From Sphingomonas sp. Leaf21 (lineage in GTDB: Bacteria > Pseudomonadota > Alphaproteobacteria > Sphingomonadales > Sphingomonadaceae), in assembly GCF_916858675.1 (NCBI RefSeq), contig NZ_CAKASM010000033.1, positions 1-33,493 of the forward strand: DNA of 33,493 nt, written 5' to 3'. The translations under genes were made by a program, and so were the position numbers. The number at the start of each line of letters is the position of its first letter. Positions within the stretch are counted from its first letter, which is position 1. This document shows, piece by piece, positions 26,209-33,493 of the stretch. Under the pieces are notes generated by a model. The model was not told where the DNA came from. It saw only the letters and a program-made list of their open reading frames with translations, and searched no databases.

Positions 26209-27527
26209 TGCGCCGTGTGATGTTGACGAGCGGGGCGATGCTGATCCTGCTGAGTGCCACCGCCCCGGCGCAGGTCGCGCAGCAACCGCAGCCCCGCGCC
26301 CAAGCCGCGACCGCGCTGCCCGCGACGCAGGCGTTGTTCGACACCTATGTCCGCACGGGCAAGATGCCGGGCATCGTCGCCGCGATCGGTATCCAGGGCC
26401 GGCCGCCGATGTTCGTCGCCGCCGGGCGTACCGGTCTGGAGCCCGGCGCCCCCGCCGTCACGCCCGACAGCCTGTGGCGGGTCTATTCGATGACCAAGCC
26501 GATCACCGCCATGGCCGCGATGATCCTGATCGAGGAGGGCAAGCTCAAGCTCGATCAGCCGTTGTCCGATATCTATCCGGCCTATCGGCAGATGCGGGTG
26601 CTGACCGATCCCGACGCCTCGCTCGCCACGCGTCCGGCGACCAAGCCGATCACCATCCGGGAACTGCTGACCCACACGGCGGGGCTCGGCTATGGCTTCA
26701 ATGCCAAGGGGCCGCTGCTCAAGGAATATGAGCGGCTGGGCCTGATGCCCTTCGCCGCCAATGCGCAGGTCGAGGCCAAGGTCCGTCCGACCCGCCCGGC
26801 CACGCTCCAGCAATTCGCCGAGCGTGCCGCCGCCGTGCCGCTGGTCGCCGAGCCGGGGACGCAATGGAGCTATTCGATGGGCCTCGACGTGATGGCGGCG
26901 GTGGTCGAGAAGGTGTCGGGCGTGCCGTTCGAACGCTTCGTGCAGACGCGGCTGTTCACCCCGCTCAAGATGAATTCGAGCTATTGGCAGGTGCCCGCAT
27001 CGGCGGCGAACCGGCTGGTCAGCAACTATACCTTCCTCGGCGACAATCTGGTCCCGGTCGATCCGGCGGCGACCTCGGTGTTTCGCCAGGCGCCGAGCTT
27101 TCCCTATGGCGGCGCGGGTCTGGTCATGTCGGCACGCGACTATGACCGGTTCCTGCAAATGCTCCAGAACGAAGGGCAGGTCGACGGCGTCCGCGTGATG
27201 AAGCCCGAAACGGTGCGGCTCGCCATGTCCAACCTCCTTCCCCAGGGGGTGAGCTATGGTGGCGTGTCGGGGAGCACCGGGGGCAGCGCGGGGGCGATAC
27301 CGACCGGTTATGGCGCGGGGGGATCGGTGACGCTCGCCGATACGCCGGGCGGACCGGGCAAGGGCACCTATGGCTGGGGAGGGGCGGCGGGCACGATCGC
27401 CTATGTCGACCCGACCCGGCACATGCGCGGCACGGTGATGGTCAATTATTTCCCGGCCGACCGCTATCCCCTGCGTCGCGACCTGGCGGCGGCGCTCTAC
27501 CAGGATCTGGGGCGGAGCCGTCCGTGA
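26205..27527 (+). CDS. serine hydrolase, beta-lactamase (class C/EstB) family
   Basis: The 440-residue protein has a signal peptide (about 1-22, TAPAQVAQ) and the penicillin-binding-protein/class C fold. The nucleophile motif is Ser95-Met-Thr-Lys98 (in WRVYSMTKPITAMAAM), Tyr223-Ser-Met stands in the YxN position, and LLTHTAGLGYGF and GGAGLVMSARDYDRFLQML are family segments. The KTG box is replaced by a Gly/Ala-rich stretch (GWGGAAGT). This pattern suits esterases and peptidases of the EstB/PbpE kind more than true beta-lactamases. ATG at 26205 overlaps the mutY stop (ATGA), with GGAG just upstream; ATG at 26208 is an equally good start. Its stop overlaps the nudC GTG. It is probably periplasmic; substrate unknown. 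Confidence 0.87.
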   Translation: MMRRVMLTSGAMLILLSATAPAQVAQQPQPRAQAATALPATQALFDTYVRTGKMPGIVAAIGIQGRPPMFVAAGRTGLEPGAPAVTPDSLWRVYSMTKPITAMAAMILIEEGKLKLDQPLSDIYPAYRQMRVLTDPDASLATRPATKPITIRELLTHTAGLGYGFNAKGPLLKEYERLGLMPFAANAQVEAKVRPTRPATLQQFAERAAAVPLVAEPGTQWSYSMGLDVMAAVVEKVSGVPFERFVQTRLFTPLKMNSSYWQVPASAANRLVSNYTFLGDNLVPVDPAATSVFRQAPSFPYGGAGLVMSARDYDRFLQMLQNEGQVDGVRVMKPETVRLAMSNLLPQGVSYGGVSGSTGGSAGAIPTGYGAGGSVTLADTPGGPGKGTYGWGGAAGTIAYVDPTRHMRGTVMVNYFPADRYPLRRDLAAALYQDLGRSRP

Positions 27528-28375
27528 CGATCGGCTTTACCGGCGGTCGCCTGGACCGCGCCGATCCGCTGCGCCACGATCCCCAGGGTTTCGCGGCGGC
27601 CCTGGCCGATCCGGCGGCGCGGCTATTGGTACTCGATGGCTATCAGCCCGGCATGGCGGACGGACGACTGGCCTGGACCGGCATTCCCCCCGATGCCGTC
27701 GCGGACGAGCATGTCCTGCTGGGGATCGAGGACGGCGTACCGCATTTCGCGCGGCTGACAGGCGAACCGGCGGTCGGCCGCTCGTTCGAGATGATCGCGG
27801 CGCTCCATGCGCTGATGCCGGGCGAGGCGGCGACCTATGCCGCGGCGCGGTCGGTGATCGACTGGCACGCGCGGCATCGCTTCTGTGCCCGCTGCGGCAC
27901 CGCGACGGCGCCGTTCCGCAGCGGCTGGGGGCGGCACTGCCCCGCCTGCGGCACCGAGCATTTCCCGCGCGTCGATCCGGTGGTCATCATGATCGCCGAG
28001 CATGATGGTCGCGCGCTGCTGGGTCGGCAGCCCGCCTTTCCGCCGGGGCGCTACTCGGCGCTGGCCGGTTTCCTCGAGCCGGGCGAATCGATCGAGGAGG
28101 CGGTCGCACGGGAATTGTTCGAGGAGGCGGGCGTGCGGGTCGGGAATGTCCGCTACATCGCCAGCCAGCCCTGGCCGTTTCCGTCCTCGCTGATGATCGC
28201 GTGCGTGGCGACCGCCGTGGACGACGTCCTCACGATCGATACGACCGAGCTGGAAGACGCGATTTGGGTCTCGCGCGACGAGGTGCGCGCCGCGCTGGCG
28301 GGGGATGGCTCGCGTTTCGGCGTGCCGCCCGACTATGCGATCGCCCATACGCTGCTGGCGGCCTGGGCCGCCTGA
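27524..28375 (+). CDS. nudC: NAD+ diphosphatase / NADH pyrophosphatase
   Basis: NudC hydrolyses NAD(H) to NMN(H) and AMP and can remove NAD caps from RNA. The 283-residue protein has an N-terminal domain, a zinc ribbon (Cys121, Cys124, Cys139, Cys142) and a complete Nudix box from Gly182 to Val204 (Glu188, Arg196-Glu197, Glu200-Glu201, Gly203). The NudC-specific SQPWPFP sits at 214-220, directly followed by SSLM. The start is a GTG that overlaps the previous stop codon (GTGA), so it is translationally coupled to the serine hydrolase gene and, through it, to mutY. A hairpin shared with pheA marks its end. Confidence 0.95.
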   Translation: MTIGFTGGRLDRADPLRHDPQGFAAALADPAARLLVLDGYQPGMADGRLAWTGIPPDAVADEHVLLGIEDGVPHFARLTGEPAVGRSFEMIAALHALMPGEAATYAAARSVIDWHARHRFCARCGTATAPFRSGWGRHCPACGTEHFPRVDPVVIMIAEHDGRALLGRQPAFPPGRYSALAGFLEPGESIEEAVARELFEEAGVRVGNVRYIASQPWPFPSSLMIACVATAVDDVLTIDTTELEDAIWVSRDEVRAALAGDGSRFGVPPDYAIAHTLLAAWAA

Positions 28376-28400
28376 TCCCTCCCCGTATCGGGGAGGATCA
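28373..28400. terminator. shared hairpin between convergent nudC and pheA
   Basis: TGATCCCTCCCCG (28373-28385) pairs with CGGGGAGGATCA (28389-28400) with one bulged base and a TAT loop. The arms contain both stop codons: TGA of nudC at 28373-28375, and TGA of pheA on the other strand at 28400-28398. No T-tract is present on either side. Confidence 0.5.
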
Positions 28401-29288
28401 CCCCCGCTCGCGCGCCTGGGCGTAGGTGCCGAGTATCCGCACCGACTTGCTGTGGAATCCCAGTTCCTCGACCGCGCGGTCGAAGGCGGGTTCGCCCGGC
28501 TTGCCGACCACGTCGCAATAGAATTCGGTCGCCGCGAAGCTGCCCCCGCGCTGATAGCTTTCCAGCTTGGTCATGTTGACGCCGTTGGTCGCGAAGCCCC
28601 CCATCGCCTTGTACAGCGCGGCGGGAATATTCTTCACCTCGAAGATGAGGCTGGTCATCCAGGGGCCGTCGCCGACCGGCGGCTGGCTGCCGCGTGCCAG
28701 GGCGACGAAGCGCGTCATGTTGCGCTCGCCGTCCGAGATGTCCTCGGCCAGCAGGTTCAGGCCGTAGAGCTCGGCGGCGCGCGGGGGGGCGAGCGCGGCG
28801 ATACGGGGATCGCCCATCTCCGCCACCCGCGCCGCCGCGCCCGCCGTGTCGGCATAGGCGATGGGACGGATACCGTGCGCGCGCAGCCAGTGACGGCATT
28901 GGCCGAGCGCCTGGGGATGGCTCATCGCCTCGGCCAGTTCGTCGCGCGTCCCGGTCGCCATCAGCGCGTGGCGGATCGACAGGAAATGCTCGCCCACGAT
29001 CGCCAGCCCGGATTCGGGCAGCAGGAAGTGGATGTCCGCCACCCGCCCATGCAGCGAATTCTCGATCGGGATGATGGCTCGGTCGGCCTTTCCACTCTTC
29101 ACCGCATCGAGCGCGTCGGCGAAGTCGAAGCAGGGCAGGGGCAGGCCATCGGGATAGGCCTCCAGCGCCGCGACATGGCTGTTCGCGCCCGGCGCGCCCT
29201 GAAACGCGACGGCGCGGTGCGGCTCGGCCAGCGCGGCGTTCGTCATCGCCGCGACGATCGGGCGGGCGGGGGCGGCGTAATTCTCCAT
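28398..29288 (-). CDS. pheA: prephenate dehydratase
   Basis: PheA decarboxylates and dehydrates prephenate to phenylpyruvate, the last committed step to phenylalanine. The 296-residue protein is the monofunctional form without chorismate mutase. A catalytic domain (about 25-205) holds VAFQGAPGANSHVAA, IIPIENSLHGRV, SHPQALGQC and the threonine-containing GERNMTRFVAL. A C-terminal ACT domain (about 215-290) holds NIPAALYKAMGGFATNGVNM and TKLESYQRGGSF, giving feedback inhibition by phenylalanine. The start at 29288 is used; a second Met 14 residues later is possible, and neither has a strong ribosome binding site. It is divergent from the cytochrome c gene. Confidence 0.94.
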   Translation of the reverse strand: MENYAAPARPIVAAMTNAALAEPHRAVAFQGAPGANSHVAALEAYPDGLPLPCFDFADALDAVKSGKADRAIIPIENSLHGRVADIHFLLPESGLAIVGEHFLSIRHALMATGTRDELAEAMSHPQALGQCRHWLRAHGIRPIAYADTAGAAARVAEMGDPRIAALAPPRAAELYGLNLLAEDISDGERNMTRFVALARGSQPPVGDGPWMTSLIFEVKNIPAALYKAMGGFATNGVNMTKLESYQRGGSFAATEFYCDVVGKPGEPAFDRAVEELGFHSKSVRILGTYAQARERG

Positions 29289-29349
29289 GGGCCAGCGGCC
29301 TAATCGCGGGGCGGCGCGCGATCAAGACGTGAAGCCGGAGACACAAAAC

Positions 29350-29378
29350 TTGCCGTCCGCGAAAGCGGCACCTAAGGT
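29350..29378 (+). promoter_or_regulatory. candidate cytochrome c promoter
   Basis: TTGCCG (29350-29355), 17 bases, TAAGGT (29373-29378) would start transcription near 29385. This is just before the AGGAG at 29387-29391. Good spacing but moderate box quality. Confidence 0.4.
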
Positions 29379-29396
29379 CCGGGTTCAGGAGAGATA

Positions 29397-30137
29397 TTGG
29401 CGGGGCAGCGAAAAGCGATGGACCTAAAGACCAATACGATCGCGGGATGGGTGCTTGGCGCGGCAGGCGCGGCACTGGGTCTTTCGATCGTCGGCGGCAT
29501 GATGTTCCACGACGAACGGCCGGAAAAAATGGGCTATGCGATCGAGGGTGTCGAGGCCGAGGGCGGCGGCGGTGCCGCGGCGGAAGTGCCGATCGCGTCG
29601 CTGCTACCGACGGCGGACGCGGCCAAGGGCGCGGAAGTGTTCAAGAAATGCGCCGCCTGCCACACCATCAACCAGGGTGGCGCGAACGGCATCGGCCCCA
29701 ATCTCTATGCCACGCTGGGTGAGGGCATCGCCCAGGGCAAGGCGGGCTTCGCCTTCTCCGACGCGCTGAAGGCGGTCGGCGGCAATTGGGACTGGGACAA
29801 GATGAACGCGTGGCTGACCAGCCCGCGCAAATTCGCGCCCGGCACCAAGATGACCTTCGCGGGCCTCTCCAACCCGCAGGACCGTGCGAACGTGATCCTC
29901 TACCTCAACCAGCAGGGATCGAACCTGCCGCTCCCCGCCGCTCCGGCGGCCAAGGACGCGGCGGCCAAGGAACCCGCCGCCGGTGCTCCGGCCAATGGCG
30001 CCGACGCGGCGGTCAAGAAGGTCGAGGAGGATCCACGCGGCGACACCGGATCGATCGCCAACACCGGAACGCCCGCCAAGGGCGCGCCCTCGGTCGATCC
30101 CCAGGCCGCGATCGAGGGGGCCAAGGCGCCCAAGTGA
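29397..30137 (+). CDS. membrane-anchored c-type cytochrome
   Basis: A monohaem class I cytochrome c of the alphaproteobacterial CycM/c552 kind, which carries electrons between the bc1 complex and cytochrome oxidase. One uncleaved hydrophobic helix (about residues 15-36) anchors it. The haem site is Cys85-Ala-Ala-Cys88-His89 (FKKCAACHT), with the distal ligand Met152 (GTKMTFAGL). GIGPNLYATLG and NVILYLN complete the fold. The tail after the haem domain (about 170-246) is low-complexity, rich in Ala, Pro, Lys and Glu, as in many sphingomonads. The start is uncertain. A TTG at 29397 has AGGAG five bases upstream (246 residues), while the ATG at 29418 (239 residues, MDLKTNTIAGW) matches the usual family N-terminus but lacks a ribosome binding site. 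The next gene begins five bases after its stop. Confidence 0.9.
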   Translation: MAGQRKAMDLKTNTIAGWVLGAAGAALGLSIVGGMMFHDERPEKMGYAIEGVEAEGGGGAAAEVPIASLLPTADAAKGAEVFKKCAACHTINQGGANGIGPNLYATLGEGIAQGKAGFAFSDALKAVGGNWDWDKMNAWLTSPRKFAPGTKMTFAGLSNPQDRANVILYLNQQGSNLPLPAAPAAKDAAAKEPAAGAPANGADAAVKKVEEDPRGDTGSIANTGTPAKGAPSVDPQAAIEGAKAPK

Positions 30138-30141
30138 TCGG

Positions 30142-31185
30142 GTGACATTCGCCGAGCTGATCGCCCATCTGCCGATCCTGCAGGCACCGATGGCGGGGGT
30201 GTCGACCCCCGCCATGGCGGCGGCGGTGTGCGAGGCGGGCGGGCTCGGCGGGATCGCACTGGGCGCGAGCGATCCGGCGCAGGCCGCCGCGATGCTGGCC
30301 GAGACCGGCGCGCGTACCGACCGGCCGTTCAACGTCAATCTCTTCGTCCACGCGCCGCCCCGCCATGACCCGATGCGCGAGGCGGCGTGGTGCGAGGCGC
30401 TGCGCCCCGTCTTTGCCGAGCAGCGGGCCGAACCGCCCGCGGCCCTGCGCGCCATCTATCCCAGTTTCGCCGGGGATGATGCGATGCTGGCGCTGTTGGT
30501 CGAGGCGCGACCGGCGGTCGTCAGCTTCCATTTCGGCCTTCCCGACGCGACGCGAATCGCCGCGCTCAAGGCCGCCGGGTGCCTGCTGCTGGCGAGCGTC
30601 ACCTCACCGGCGGAGGCGCGTGCCGCCGAAAGGGCCGGGATCGATGCGCTGGTCGCCCAGGGCTATGAGGCGGGCGGGCATCGCGGGGTCTTCGATCCCG
30701 ACGCCCCCGACGACCGGCTGGGCGTGCTGGCGCTGACCCGGTTGCTCGCGGTGCGGGCGGCTCGGCCAGTGATCGCGGCGGGGGGCATGATGGACGGCGC
30801 TGGAGTGTCCGCGGCACTGGCGCTGGGCGCGGTGGCGGCGCAACTGGGAACGGCGTTCATCGCCTGCCCCGAAAGCGCGGCGGACGCGGCCTATCGAGCG
30901 ACCCTGCTGGGCGAGGGGGCGGCGCATACGCGGATGACCCGCGTCATCTCCGGACGGCCGGCGCGGTGCCTGCCCAATCGCTTCACCGCACTGGAGGAAA
31001 GGCTGTCGGTCGCGCCGCCCGACTATCCGATCGCCTATGACGCCGGAAAGGCGCTCCACGCCGCCGCCAGCGCGCGGGGGCAGCATGGCTATGGCGCGCA
31101 ATGGGCGGGGCAGGGCGCACCGCTGGCGCGGGTCATGCCCGCGGGCGAGCTGGTGCGGACCATTGCTGGCGAGATGCGGCGATAG
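30142..31185 (+). CDS. nitronate monooxygenase family flavoprotein
   Basis: The 347-residue protein is an FMN TIM barrel of the nitronate monooxygenase (2-nitropropane dioxygenase) family, which detoxifies nitronates such as propionate 3-nitronate. Motifs are the N-terminal FMN contact LPILQAPMAGVSTP, ASVTSPAEARAAERAGIDAL, the active-site His180 in QGYEAGGHRG, the phosphate-binding IAAGGMMDGAG, and ALGAVAAQLGTAFIACPES. These fit class I NMO. The start is a GTG at 30142, four bases after the cytochrome c stop, with no clear ribosome binding site, so translation is probably coupled to the upstream gene. Enoyl-ACP reductase FabK and other flavoproteins share the fold, but the His motif favours NMO. 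Confidence 0.85.
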   Translation: MTFAELIAHLPILQAPMAGVSTPAMAAAVCEAGGLGGIALGASDPAQAAAMLAETGARTDRPFNVNLFVHAPPRHDPMREAAWCEALRPVFAEQRAEPPAALRAIYPSFAGDDAMLALLVEARPAVVSFHFGLPDATRIAALKAAGCLLLASVTSPAEARAAERAGIDALVAQGYEAGGHRGVFDPDAPDDRLGVLALTRLLAVRAARPVIAAGGMMDGAGVSAALALGAVAAQLGTAFIACPESAADAAYRATLLGEGAAHTRMTRVISGRPARCLPNRFTALEERLSVAPPDYPIAYDAGKALHAAASARGQHGYGAQWAGQGAPLARVMPAGELVRTIAGEMRR

Positions 31186-31268
31186 GGTCTATCCGACCGG
31201 GCTCAGGCTGCTCGACGTTCATTCCCTTCCTTCCTTCGCGAAAGTGCCATTCCAACCGCAAATTCGCC

Positions 31269-31354
31269 GTTCCCCCGCGCAGGCGGGGGCCCAGTGCTCT
31301 CCGTGAAGCGGTTGTCCTGCTGGGGGTACTGGACCCCCGCCTGGGCGGGGGAAC
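31269..31354. repeat. 86-bp inverted repeat, REP-pair type
   Basis: Arms of 26 bases (31269-31294 and 31329-31354) are complementary at 24 positions. Each arm is itself a hairpin with CCCCCGC/GCGGGGG-type stems. The core (ACCCCCGCCTGGGCGGGGGAA) is the sort of sequence dispersed as REP pairs in alphaproteobacterial genomes. It occupies the spacer between the nitronate monooxygenase and BNR protein genes. Confidence 0.7.
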
Positions 31355-31448
31355 AGGGGGCAGGGATCGGGCTTTTGCGCAGAACCCCTCGCGTGGCAGG
31401 AATAGGGGGAATGTCGACCGGTCCCAGGACAAGGCGGAGAAGAGCAGC

Positions 31449-32519
31449 ATGACGAAGTTCGCGGCCTGGATGGCCCCCATGGTGATGGCCGCTACCCCGC
31501 TGGCGGCGGCGGAGATGCGCTCACCGATCCTGTCGTCCGAGTTCATCGATGCACATGCCCCCTATCCGCAGGCGCATGCCTCGACGCTGGTGCAACTGCC
31601 CGACGGGACGCTCGCCGCCGCGTGGTTCGGAGGTTCGGGGGAGAGCCGCCCCGATGTACGGATATGGTTCGCACGGCGCGAGGGGCGGGGCTGGACCGCG
31701 CCGGTGCCGGTCGCGGACGGCGTATCCCCGCATGGCGACACGCGCTATCCGACCTGGAACCCGGTCCTGTTCCAGCCGCCTGGCGGCCCGCTTCACCTCT
31801 ATTACAAGGTCGGGCCCAATCCGCGTCAATGGTGGGGCATGGTCATCCGTTCGAGCGATGGCGGCCGCACCTGGACGACGCCGGAACCGCTGCCCCGGGG
31901 CGTGCTGGGGCCGATCAAGAACAAGCCGGTGATCGCCGCCGACGGGAGCTGGCTTGCCCCGTCCAGTCGGGAAGAGGGGACGGCGGAGGCCAATATCTGG
32001 TCGCTGCGGATCGAGCGCAGCACCGATCGCGGCGGACACTGGACGGTCAGTGCGCCCATCGCCTCGCCCATGCATATCGAGGCGATCCAGCCCAGTATCC
32101 TGTTCCACAAGGACGGCACGCTGGAACTGGTGGCGCGGACGCGGCAGGGGGCGCTGGCGCAAAGCTGGTCGCGGGACAATGGAGTCACCTGGTCGCCGAT
32201 CGCGGCGATCGACCTGCCCAATCCCAATGCCGGGACCGACGCGGTGACGCTGTCCGACGGGCGGCAACTGATCGTCTACAACCATGGCGCCCATGCCCCC
32301 GGAACCCCCGGTGACGGCCCGCGCTGGCCGCTGAACATCGGGTTGTCGGAGGACGGGGTGCGCTGGCGCAACGTCCTGACCCTGGAGAGCAAGCCGATGC
32401 CCGATGGCTATGCCTATCCGGCGGTGATCCAGACCCGCGACGGGCTGGTGCATGTTTCCTATACCTGGAACCGTCAGCATATCCGGCACATGGTGATCGA
32501 TCCCCGACTGTTGCGGTAA
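31449..32519 (+). CDS. secreted sialidase/BNR-repeat family protein
   Basis: The 356-residue protein has a signal peptide (about 1-21, ending LAAA) and a six-bladed propeller of the sialidase superfamily (BNR_2-like). Three Asp-boxes are visible: SSDGGRTW at 135-142, STDRGGHW at 191-198 and SRDNGVTW at 241-248. Conserved segments include STLVQLPDGTLAAAWFGG, PTWNPVLFQ, IQPSILFHKDGTLELVART, YNHGAH and a C-terminal HVSYTWNRQHIRHMVID. Bacterial members are often annotated as exo-alpha-sialidase, but many of this group act on plant or microbial polysaccharides rather than sialic acid, so substrate is open. The ATG at 31449 follows CGGAGAAG. The upstream spacer contains a REP-type repeat, so it likely has its own promoter. 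Confidence 0.8.
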   Translation: MTKFAAWMAPMVMAATPLAAAEMRSPILSSEFIDAHAPYPQAHASTLVQLPDGTLAAAWFGGSGESRPDVRIWFARREGRGWTAPVPVADGVSPHGDTRYPTWNPVLFQPPGGPLHLYYKVGPNPRQWWGMVIRSSDGGRTWTTPEPLPRGVLGPIKNKPVIAADGSWLAPSSREEGTAEANIWSLRIERSTDRGGHWTVSAPIASPMHIEAIQPSILFHKDGTLELVARTRQGALAQSWSRDNGVTWSPIAAIDLPNPNAGTDAVTLSDGRQLIVYNHGAHAPGTPGDGPRWPLNIGLSEDGVRWRNVLTLESKPMPDGYAYPAVIQTRDGLVHVSYTWNRQHIRHMVIDPRLLR

Positions 32520-32523
32520 GGGG

Positions 32524-32563
32524 GCATCGTGGCCAAGGCCAAGGGATGCGCTGGCCACGATGC
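32524..32563. promoter_or_regulatory. perfect 12-bp inverted repeat before the SDH-like gene
   Basis: GCATCGTGGCCA (32524-32535) and TGGCCACGATGC (32552-32563) are exact reverse complements around 16 bases. The repeat begins five bases after the BNR protein stop codon and ends 17 bases before the next start codon. It may be a factor-independent 3' end without a T-tract or a leader regulatory hairpin. Confidence 0.5.
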
Positions 32564-32580
32564 TCCGCTAGACCGTTGCC

Positions 32581-33399
32581 ATGACCACCAAGCCCCCCAT
32601 CGGCCGCGATACGCGGCTCTGCATGTCGCTGTCGGCGCGGCCCGGCAATTTCGGATCGCGGTTCCACAACCGGCTCTATGAGCTGACCGGGCTCGACTAT
32701 GTCTACAAGTCGTTCAGCACGACCGATCTCGCGGCGGCCGTCGGCGGGATCCGCGCGCTGAACATCCGGGGCTGCGCGATCTCTATGCCGTTCAAGGAAG
32801 CGGTGATCCCAATGCTCGACGGGCTGGCGGGCTCGGCGGCGGCGATCGACAGCGTGAACACGATCGTCAACGACGACGGGCGGCTGACGGGCTACAATAC
32901 CGACTATGCCGCGGTCGTCGAACTGATCGCCGATATCGACCGCGACACCGCGTTCGTGCTGCGCGGCTCCGGCGGCATGGCAAAGGCGGTGGCGGCGGCG
33001 TTTCGCGACTCGGGGTTCACCACGGGCACGATCGTCGCGCGCAACGAGGACGCCGGGCGCGGCCTGGCCGAGCTTTACGGTTTCGCCTGGGCGCCGGAGC
33101 TGACCGAGGGCGCTGACCTGCTGGTCAACGTCACGCCGATCGGCATGACTGGGGGCGATGAGGATCAGTCGGCCTTTCCCGACGCGATGATCGCCGGAGC
33201 AGGGATCGCCTTCGACGTCGTCCAATACCCACCCGAGACGCGCTTTCTTCGCACGGCGCAGGCGATGGGCAAGCGGATCATCACCGGCACGCAGGTCGCG
33301 ACGATCCAGGCGCTCGAGCAGTTCGTGCTCTATACCGGTGTTCGGCCGACCGATGCGCAGGTTGTGGAGGCTGCGGATTACGCGCGCCGCATGGGGTGA
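32581..33399 (+). CDS. shikimate dehydrogenase-like protein (HI0607/SDH-L type)
   Basis: The 272-residue protein has the two domains of shikimate dehydrogenases. The substrate domain has catalytic Lys72 (in AISMPFKEAV) and Asp108 (in GYNTDYAAVVEL). The nucleotide domain has GSGGMA at 129-134 and a following basic VARNEDAG. Its N-terminus reads CMSLSARPGNFGSRFHN rather than the AroE GxPIxHSxSPxxHN. That, with RGCAISMPFKE and NVTPIGM.GG, matches Haemophilus influenzae HI0607 (SDH-L) as I remember it, a subfamily reported to act poorly on shikimate. So it is probably not the housekeeping AroE. The ATG at 32581 has no visible ribosome binding site; a perfect hairpin ends 17 bases upstream. Confidence 0.88.
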   Translation: MTTKPPIGRDTRLCMSLSARPGNFGSRFHNRLYELTGLDYVYKSFSTTDLAAAVGGIRALNIRGCAISMPFKEAVIPMLDGLAGSAAAIDSVNTIVNDDGRLTGYNTDYAAVVELIADIDRDTAFVLRGSGGMAKAVAAAFRDSGFTTGTIVARNEDAGRGLAELYGFAWAPELTEGADLLVNVTPIGMTGGDEDQSAFPDAMIAGAGIAFDVVQYPPETRFLRTAQAMGKRIITGTQVATIQALEQFVLYTGVRPTDAQVVEAADYARRMG

Positions 33400-33450
33400 T
33401 CCTAGGCGCGCGCCGCTAGGGCCGATCGACATTCAACTATGCCTGTCCAT

Positions 33451-33477
33451 CCCTCGCCCCTCGTAGAGGGGAGAGGG
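33451..33477. terminator. hairpin downstream of the SDH-like gene
   Basis: CCCTCGCCCCTC (33451-33462) pairs with GAGGGGAGAGGG (33466-33477) with one mismatch and a GTA loop. Only a short TTG follows. It may mark the 3' end of the SDH-like gene or be another copy of the palindromic repeats. The rest of the right edge (33400-33493) shows no gene. Confidence 0.45.
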
Positions 33478-33493
33478 TTGCGCAGACTTGGTC

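Noticed and set aside
26205..27527. Calling the serine hydrolase a beta-lactamase resistance gene
   Set aside because: It has the SxxK and Tyr motifs but no KTG box and a long Gly-rich insertion. Esterase or peptidase relatives fit as well, so a resistance claim is not supported.

Overview
The window is high-GC chromosomal DNA from an alphaproteobacterium, most likely a sphingomonad (Sphingomonas or a close relative). I infer this from strong GC bias at third codon positions, the cpoB-tilS-ftsH gene order, an HrcA-type CIRCE in front of groESL, an N-terminally anchored c-type cytochrome of the alphaproteobacterial kind, a glutathione reductase, and many GC-rich palindromic repeats between genes. 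No taxonomic search was possible. Almost all of it is core metabolism and protein quality control. I see no phage, transposase, CRISPR array, tRNA or rRNA.

Layout. 1-1.7 kb: edge of a partial gene, a gene-poor stretch, a 39-residue membrane peptide and a secreted GH43-like protein, all on the minus strand. 1.9-5.4 kb: L-lactate dehydrogenase (lldD) and the nitrogen-PTS enzyme I (ptsP). 5.5-10.9 kb: an envelope and proteostasis block with a RodZ-like HTH membrane protein, cpoB, tilS and ftsH, closed by a bidirectional terminator. 10.9-13.7 kb: a secreted hypothetical protein, a dienelactone hydrolase with a glutathione S-transferase, and a small hypothetical gene. 13.8-16.8 kb (minus): pgi and glutathione reductase (gor). 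17.0-20.6 kb: a secreted TonB-C protein, then a GNAT acetyltransferase and the signal peptide peptidase sppA on the minus strand. 20.7-23.0 kb: groES-groEL with promoter, CIRCE and terminator. 23.1-25.1 kb (minus): a DciA-like protein followed by two DsbA-like thiol oxidoreductases. 25.1-28.4 kb: mutY, a serine beta-lactamase-like hydrolase and nudC, with overlapping start and stop codons. 28.4-33.4 kb: prephenate dehydratase (pheA, minus), then a membrane-anchored cytochrome c, a nitronate monooxygenase-like flavoprotein, a secreted BNR/sialidase-like protein and an HI0607-type shikimate dehydrogenase-like enzyme.

Functional themes. Envelope and proteostasis genes dominate (RodZ-like, CpoB, FtsH, SppA, GroESL, the DsbA-like pair). 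Redox and repair functions recur (Gor, GST, MutY, NudC, nitronate monooxygenase). The carbon-metabolism genes are lldD, pgi, the two secreted carbohydrate-active candidates and pheA.

No new defence or biosynthetic system is evident. The least explained material is between genes: a 116-bp element that can fold as a cloverleaf (7488-7603), several related palindromic repeats including inverted copies flanking groEL, a perfect 12-bp inverted repeat just before the SDH-like gene, and a tiny membrane-peptide gene with two adjacent palindromes in its leader.
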